DNA of 64,000 bases from Paramacrobiotus metropolitanus (taxonomy: Eukaryota; Tardigrada; Eutardigrada; Parachela; Macrobiotidae), in contig NW_026570375.1 of NCBI RefSeq assembly GCF_019649055.1, positions 62,001-126,000 on the forward strand, written 5' to 3'. The notes below the pieces were generated by a model. The model made no database searches. It saw only the letters and a program-made list of their open reading frames with translations, and had not been told where the DNA came from. Numbering within the stretch: position 1 is the stretch's first letter; the number at the start of each line of letters is the position of its first letter. Position numbers and translations under genes: made by a program. Below are positions 58,178-64,000 of the stretch, piece by piece.

Positions 58178-61100
58178 ATGGCATTCCAGCGCCTGCTCGT
58201 CTGCGCGTTTCTCGCCTGTCTTTTGGCCATCACCGCGTATTCTCGCGATCGTCTGGCGGCCTCGCGACGCACCGATCCACCCCCGTACAAAGAACTGTAC
58301 TTCGATCAGGTGCTGGACCATTTTAACTACAACGCCTTCGACGTGCAGACCTTCAAGCAGCGCTACCTGATCTGCTCCAAATTCTGGAATCCCAATACGG
58401 GACCGATTTTCTTCTACACGGGCAATGAGGGTCCCATCACGTCCTTCTACGCCAACACCGGGTTCATGTTCGATATTGCGCCGCAGTTTGAGGCGCTCAT
58501 CGTGTTCGCCGAGCATCGGTTCTACGGGAAGTCGCTGCCTGCGGGGCCGTCCAAGAGTTTCCAGGTAAGATCGGCAGTGGTTATTTGTTAGTCCGAAATT
58601 TTTTGAAAACATGCGTAATACTTAGCGATTGTATAATTATGAAATTCTTTTAATAGGATAAATGAAAAACAGATTTTGAGAAAATTTCCAGCGGGAAAAC
58701 CAGTGAAATAAATCATTATTAACCATGCATTTTCAGTTTACATTTGCAGTTTTGCTGATTTTTTTCGGATATTATTGAATATTTAAATTTCATATTTGTT
58801 GTAGTATTTATTTGTTTGACTTTACGTGGAAGTTAAATCCATTTCGTGATTTTCATGATCAAGTAAATTAAGCAGTAAGCAATAAATTGCTTAAAATCAG
58901 CACGAAAGTGGATGGTATAGGGATTCGTTTCATTGGATATGGGTTTTGAACTTTTAACAAATACATAGTTCCGCTGTTTTGCGCATTATATGTTTTCCAT
59001 GCAGTAATAAAATTGTAACTTATTCCTGGTTAAAAAAAACTTGTGAAGCAACATTTTGCCCCAGAAAACACCCACTCTGCCGCAGAACTATATAATAAAA
59101 TTAACAGCAATATTAATAAAAGTGCTTCTTTTAAAACTAAATTAATGTTCATTGGCAAAAACGGATGATTTTGTAAGTGTGTGTGAAGTCGGCATGTTCT
59201 TTTTTGCAGAATCCCTACATCGGGCTGTTGACGGTGGAACAAGCGTTGGCCGATTACGCCGTCCTCATGGATGCTGTCACCGCACAGCTGAACGCGACAA
59301 ATACTCCCATCATTGCCTTCGGCGGAAGTTACGGCGGCATTCTGAGCTCGTACATGCGCCAGAAATATCCCAATATCATCGACGGAGCGCTGGCGGCCAG
59401 TGCGCCGGTATTTGGGATTGCCGATATCGGCGACAATCGGACGTTCTTCGAGGATGTCACCAAATATTTTTCCGGTACGCTTATGAAAATTTTGATGTTA
59501 TTACACAATCCAGTCAGTCTAGCACAAAGAAGACGCCCCGACAATAATCTACGGTATTAAAACTCTAAAAACAACCGTATCTGTTGTAGAATAGTCTTTT
59601 TATTATTTTCCGGCTTTGTCTGTATTTAATATTTGTCATTTGTTTTTTTTAAATTAAATGTAGACTTTTCGGTCCTTGATGGAATTGGAAATTTGGAATG
59701 CTGATTAATGCGCAGCGTTCAGCCCGGTTCAAAAGTAAAATAATATAAATATTTCCTTGTATGGCCTAGCCACCCTGACGACGGCTGATTTTGTATTGAA
59801 ATCTGTTGTAATTTTGCAGCTGTTCCCGGGTGTGGCGATCGTGTGCGCGAAGCCTTCACCGCCATGGACACCCTCTCTGGACAGGGCCCCGACGGCTACC
59901 GTAACCTTAGCATCACCTTCAACCTGTGCGATCCGCTGAACCCGAACGGTGGCTACAAGCAGTTGGTGGGATGGGTGCGGAATGCCTTCGCTTCCATGGC
60001 CATGGTCAACTATCCCTACCCGGCACAGTTCCTGGCGCCGCTGCCCGCTTGGCCGGTCAATGCTTCCTGTCAGTACATCACCGGGAATCCCAAGGGAGCG
60101 CTCGCCGGGCTGGCGCAGGCGGCCAATTTGTTTTATTCCGTAAGTGACAATAAAAGGGTTGAAAAAACACGCTGAAAAAATTTGATGAATTATTGAATTT
60201 TTCCTTGTTTGCTGCGATTACTGTTTTACGTTGATAACCGGTACATAAATTAATGTACCATTTTGTCAAGATTAATTAAGTAAAAGGTGAATTAAGTAAC
60301 GAAGCATTAAATTAACGCATTTACTTCAGAATTAACGGATTTTCTGAAAAATAAATTTAAAGATTTGTCTTTTTTCGTTATTTTCGACGAAGTACGTCAC
60401 TCTTTCACTCTTTCTTGTACGTTGACAATCTGATGTAATTTTAAAAAAATTACAAAAGGAATTTGGTGTGCAGTTAATAAAAAATAAATATTTTAAAAAA
60501 AGACAGCTTCTTTGGAAAAATTGACAGATTCTTTGGAAAAACTGGAGACAAATTACGTTAGAAGTTAGAACCACTACTTTCGTAGTTTCGTTGTATTCTG
60601 CGGTAACTTTTGTACGTTTGCAGCTTGATGTGAATTAATGAAGTGTTCTGTAGACCAGTGAAAAATGCCACGATATCTGGGCGGAATTTGACGACTGCGC
60701 CGATCCCACCGGCTGCGGCACCGGCACGGACGCCACTGCCTGGGACTACCAGGCCTGCACCCAGATGACCTTATCCGGTGGCACCTACGGCGGCCAGGAA
60801 GACTTCTTCCCCTATCTACCCTGGACGAAGGATCTCCGTGCCGCCTACTGCCAGAAACACTACGCTGTCGTGCCGCGCGATTCCGCTCTGCGCATTGAAT
60901 ACGGCGCGCAACGCCTGTCCGCCGCCTCCAACATCATCTTTTCCAACGGCCTGCTGGATCCTTGGCACCGCGGCGGCGTGCTGCAGAATGTGTCGGAGAC
61001 AGTGGTGGCCGTGCTGGTGGCGGAGGGAGCGCATCATCTGGATCTGCGGGCGGCGGATAGTCGGGATCCACCCAGTGTCATTGCGGCGCGGCAGCAGGAG

Positions 61101-61265
61101 GTGGAGCTGATTAAGCGGTTTGTCAAGGATGGTGGAAGCGGCGCAATGCGGTGTAGGATTGTGATTTTTTATTGTGATCAAACCGGTGTCTCCTTGGTTC
61201 AGACTACCCTTTTATTTTTCTATCAGATGAAATTTTGTATTTCCTGTTTTTTTGTTTATTTTTAA
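58178..61265 (+). CDS. DPP7: S28 serine peptidase, dipeptidyl peptidase 2-like
   Basis: Predicted secreted or lysosomal exopeptidase that removes X-Pro dipeptides. Exons 58178-58564, 59210-59474, 59820-60139 and 60654-61265 join in phase to 527 residues. Signal peptide MAFQRLLVCAFLACLLAITA. Family signatures: YFDQVLDHFNY, FFYTGNEGPI, ALIVFAEHRFYGKSLP, the nucleophile elbow GGSYGG (Ser169), CADPTGCGTGTDATAWDYQA and SNGLLDPWHRGG (catalytic Asp), then GAHHLDLR (catalytic His). The cysteine-rich CADPTGCGTG run is closer to DPP7 than to prolylcarboxypeptidase, so I prefer DPP7. Exon 4 uses the acceptor at 60653 (TAG|ACCAGT); the nearby CAG would bring an immediate stop. The last 40 or so residues (after KRFVKDGG) are hydrophobic and unlike the family, so the true end may be earlier. 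Confidence 0.93.
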
Positions 61266-61673
61266 TACTTGGACTTGATGATTAAAAGAGCGCTGCGATC
61301 CGTGACTGATGGAATGTTCGGTAGGTAAAAAAGCACACTTGAGTAACAAATCGCCCACACTGATAGTTTATCCAGCCTAGTAAAAATATGTAAAAAGGCT
61401 CCGCATCCGTTTAACACTAAGTCGAAACACAAAAAAAAACCGCCGCAGCAACGAAGCAGCTCAAATTTAGTTACTGCTCTGGCAAGATCAAGGGCAGGAA
61501 ATTTTAGATAAATGATTTTATCAAGTAATTGACACTCAAGTAACCTTTACGCATAAAAAACATAAATTCGAACTTTGCGACAAGGCTGAATATAATGCGA
61601 TATTTGATCCATCCGTTACTTATATCAGCCGACGTTGAACCACAGCAGCCGATCATCATGTAGTCGAGATTTC
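61266..61673. other. Convergent 3' flanks of DPP7 and the kelch-like gene
   Basis: An ATTAAA lies near 61282 for the peptidase. The 3' end of the kelch-like gene may extend into this stretch (a frame with MMIGCCGSTSADIS at about 61610-61660 on the minus strand), but its splice connection could not be settled. Confidence 0.35.
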
Positions 61674-64000
61674 TTAACAATTCCCGATACGTAAACTCAC
61701 GCAGCCAAAATTGGACCGGGCGATGAGCATCTGGCTGGGATGTGTGGTCCACGTATCGGAGAATTCGTCATACTGTATACTTCAATACTGCTGTGACAAG
61801 CCACCCTATTGAAACCTCCTCCCAGGACGTAGATTTTATCGTCCACACAAACGGTGCCCGCAGCATGTCTCGCTATCTTCATGTTGCCTGAAACACTCGT
61901 AATATTTACGATTAAAACAGTACCTGGATGTGTGTTATATCATTTAGACAATCGATTTCTTCAGTCCAAACAGTTCAAATTCTGTTCAGTCAATCTTACT
62001 TTTGGTTAACCACTGATCAGTTCGCATATTGTACGCTTCAACGCAGGACAAATCTTCATTCTGAGCTGAAATTCCTCCTGCAGAGTAAAACAGGACGAAG
62101 TAATTTATTACGGGACATTAAGTAACGTAATTATTGTGAACTACATGTATTGACGATCTTGAATTGTACCAACCACAGGACAATAAAGGCTGAGACACAG
62201 ACTGCTATCAGCATACCGATGACATAAATGAGACCACTTGGTCCGACACAGGCCGAGCACATACGCCGAGCAGTAGGCATACTCGCCAGTCGTTTCCATT
62301 CATTCGTTCCGGGATCGTAGCGCAATGCCGAAGCCGTCGTGCCAGCAGAAACGTCGGTTTTTCTTCCGCCAAACATGTACAAGTGCCCATTATAAGCCAC
62401 ATTGGCGAAAAGGGTCCGCGGCATCGGTAAAGATCCAACGCATGTCCACTTTTTTACAGATGGGTCATAACGTTCAACCGTGCAGGTGTACCCGCCCGTA
62501 CCATCCGATCCTCCAAACACGTATGTGCTGCTATTGAGCACTGCAGCACCGTGGCCGTAACGGGCCCCTGGCACGGGCGCCGTTGCTTCCCATTTACCAC
62601 CCCGGATATCGTACCGGTACGTGTCCCGCAACACGTTATTACGACCATGATACCCGCCACAAAGAAACAAGAACGTATCATCCAGATTGACAAGACCAGC
62701 GTCCAAGACATTGTAATCAAACGGTGCTTTTTCCCAGCTAGTCCACGATGCACGAATCGGGTCAAAACATTCAGTGGAAAGTATCCCGTTGTGGTTGGCG
62801 GCATATCCTCCAACGCATACAATAACCGTCGTTAATCCTGTTAATCATCGTTATTACAAGGTCTGATCATTGACTGAGCTTTACAGAAGCAATAGGCAGC
62901 CAACTACTCACCACCTCGGTTTCTCGGGCGTGTCTGGCTGGCTACGGCGTCTTGTCGGCGGTTTGGTATCTGGTTCAAGTAGGCTTCCTCTCGCAATCGT
63001 TCTCCAGCCGGGCTGTCTTTGATGGCGTTCATGAGGGCCAGAAAGTAGTCGGGATGCGATGCGACACTGAGCAATGGTTGCCGAACAAACTGAACAATAT
63101 CGTACAACTGTGGACGCCGCTGCTCAAGGTCATAGTGCAACCAACTCATTACGGCACTGAGTACGTCATCCTCGCGCTCCACCACCAAGTTGTCCGAACT
63201 GACTAACTCGATTACCTGCAACAGCGGCAAAACTGCATATGACTGATGACAAAATAACTGCACACTATACGGAATAGTTGCAATTATACCAGTAACGTCA
63301 CGACAACGGACAAAATATTGCATAATTTCTTTTATACTTATACCAACCTTGTCCTTGTTGAGCTGGAGAAAACCAGGACGTTGGAAAATCTCAGCAAAGT
63401 GTCGAAGAATTATTTCCTTGGCGCGTTTGGTTAACGCTGGTCGATGTGACTCGCAGTGAAGAGAACTGAAAATGGACAGACACGTGGTCTCGGAGAAATG
63501 ACGTTCCAAAAAGTCCCAGCATGTGTCGGCTAAGGGGGCAATGTCCAAAAAAAGTGCTGCAGCCAGCAGTGAAGAGACATTGTTATCGTCAACGGTGATT
63601 TCAGCTGAGTAGAAATAATCCACCACACTGCAAACAGTTGTAATAATACAAGCTTCCTCATTTCCAAATTTACCGCAATACGTAGTAGAATAGCTGAATT
63701 TCTCTTTTCCTATTCGTATCTGTACACTGTACACTGTAAACCCGCAGACTACAGGAACCGTCACCAAAATGAAAGTACAGCGAAAATACCCTATCCTTCT
63801 GTCAAGGATTCTAATAAATCACCCGCTATACTCGAAGTTTCAAGTCGACTCACTTTTTCAGGGCAGCCGAAGATAATTCTTGCAGTATGACTTCTTTCTC
63901 GTGGCATTCCTTTAGACCAGCCGTGAACATGTTGCGGAAAAAGGAGCTGTGGGCGCTGAGTACGATGCGGTGGCACGGAATGCCCTCGGTCGAATCGTTT
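61674..64000 (-). CDS. Kelch-like BTB-BACK-kelch protein (5' end outside window)
   Basis: Predicted substrate adaptor of a Cullin-3 ubiquitin ligase. The gene enters from the right edge; the first visible exon, 63854-64000, is the middle of a BTB domain (IPCHRIVLSAHSSFFRNMF, then KECHEKEVILQELSSAAL). Further exons 63348-63627 (BTB end and 3-box, VVDYFYSAEITVDDNN), 62912-63215 (BACK, VIELVSSDNLVVEREDDVLS), 62217-62837 (kelch repeats: VCVGGYAANHNGILSTECFD, FLCGGYHGRNNVLRDTYRYD, VFGGSDGTGGYTCTVERYDP, MFGGRKTDVSAGTTASALRY), 62000-62065 and 61701-61887 (KIYVLGGGFNRVACHSSIEV). The last of these changes frame near 61770, where one missing base restores the kelch pattern and the splice phase. The end is uncertain; a stop at 61674 is reached by read-through. 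Which KLHL orthologue it is cannot be told. Confidence 0.85.

Noticed and set aside
1-64000. CRISPR arrays, bacterial operons, ribosome-binding sites, rRNA
   Set aside because: The window is spliced eukaryotic DNA; no regularly spaced repeat array, operon or rRNA-like sequence was seen.

Overview
This is animal nuclear DNA. Protein genes are split by short GT-AG introns (about 60 bp to 1 kb), and the families are metazoan: a SMYD protein, a rhodopsin-like GPCR, a RING1-type Polycomb E3 ligase, YPEL5, fumarylacetoacetase, a kelch-like BTB protein and a six-cysteine chitin-binding protein. The chitin-binding cuticle-type protein points to an ecdysozoan. A tardigrade is my best guess, from overall gene style, and it is an inference.

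Layout. 1.6-2.9 kb: mu-type glutathione S-transferase (-). 4.7-7.2 kb: SMYD protein (+). 9.2-10.9 kb: secreted chitin-binding protein with a Pro/Ala/Gly-rich tail (+). 13.5-16.5 kb: GPCR (+). 16.8-19.4 kb: secreted alpha-amylase-like protein whose nucleophile motif is gone (-). 20.8-37.3 kb: a head-to-tail array of an unrecognised four-exon gene family (copies A, B, C, a relic, D) that joins a Tudor/agenet-like N-terminus to an F-box-like segment. Copy A is split by a 2.7 kb retroelement with split direct repeats (DIRS/Ngaro-like). 38-42.4 kb: a divergently transcribed pair of paralogous secreted proteins of unknown family; a stray piece of their last exon lies at 33.1 kb inside the array. 43.2-45.4 kb: a multicopper oxidase with fungal-like copper motifs (+). 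46.3-49.4 kb: complete nine-exon FAH (+). 50.3-50.6 kb: YPEL5 (-). 51.2-52.0 kb: remnant of a retroelement pol. 53.5-54.8 kb: a four-exon gene that appears to fuse a SMAD-type MH1 domain to a THAP zinc finger (+). 55.4-57.0 kb: RING1 homologue with RING and RAWUL domains (-). 58.2-61.3 kb: S28 peptidase like DPP7 (+). 61.7 kb to the right edge: kelch-like BTB-BACK-kelch gene, 5' end outside the window (-).

The genes look like an ordinary gene-dense neighbourhood and show no single pathway. The items most worth a second look are the MH1-THAP protein, the Tudor/F-box array with its retroelement, the amylase pseudoenzyme and the fungal-like oxidase. At least ten single-base frame breaks occur in otherwise well-conserved host exons across unrelated genes. 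This suggests residual indel errors in the assembly, so pseudogene calls here need caution.

Exon positions were derived by hand from reading frames and splice motifs. No database search was run.
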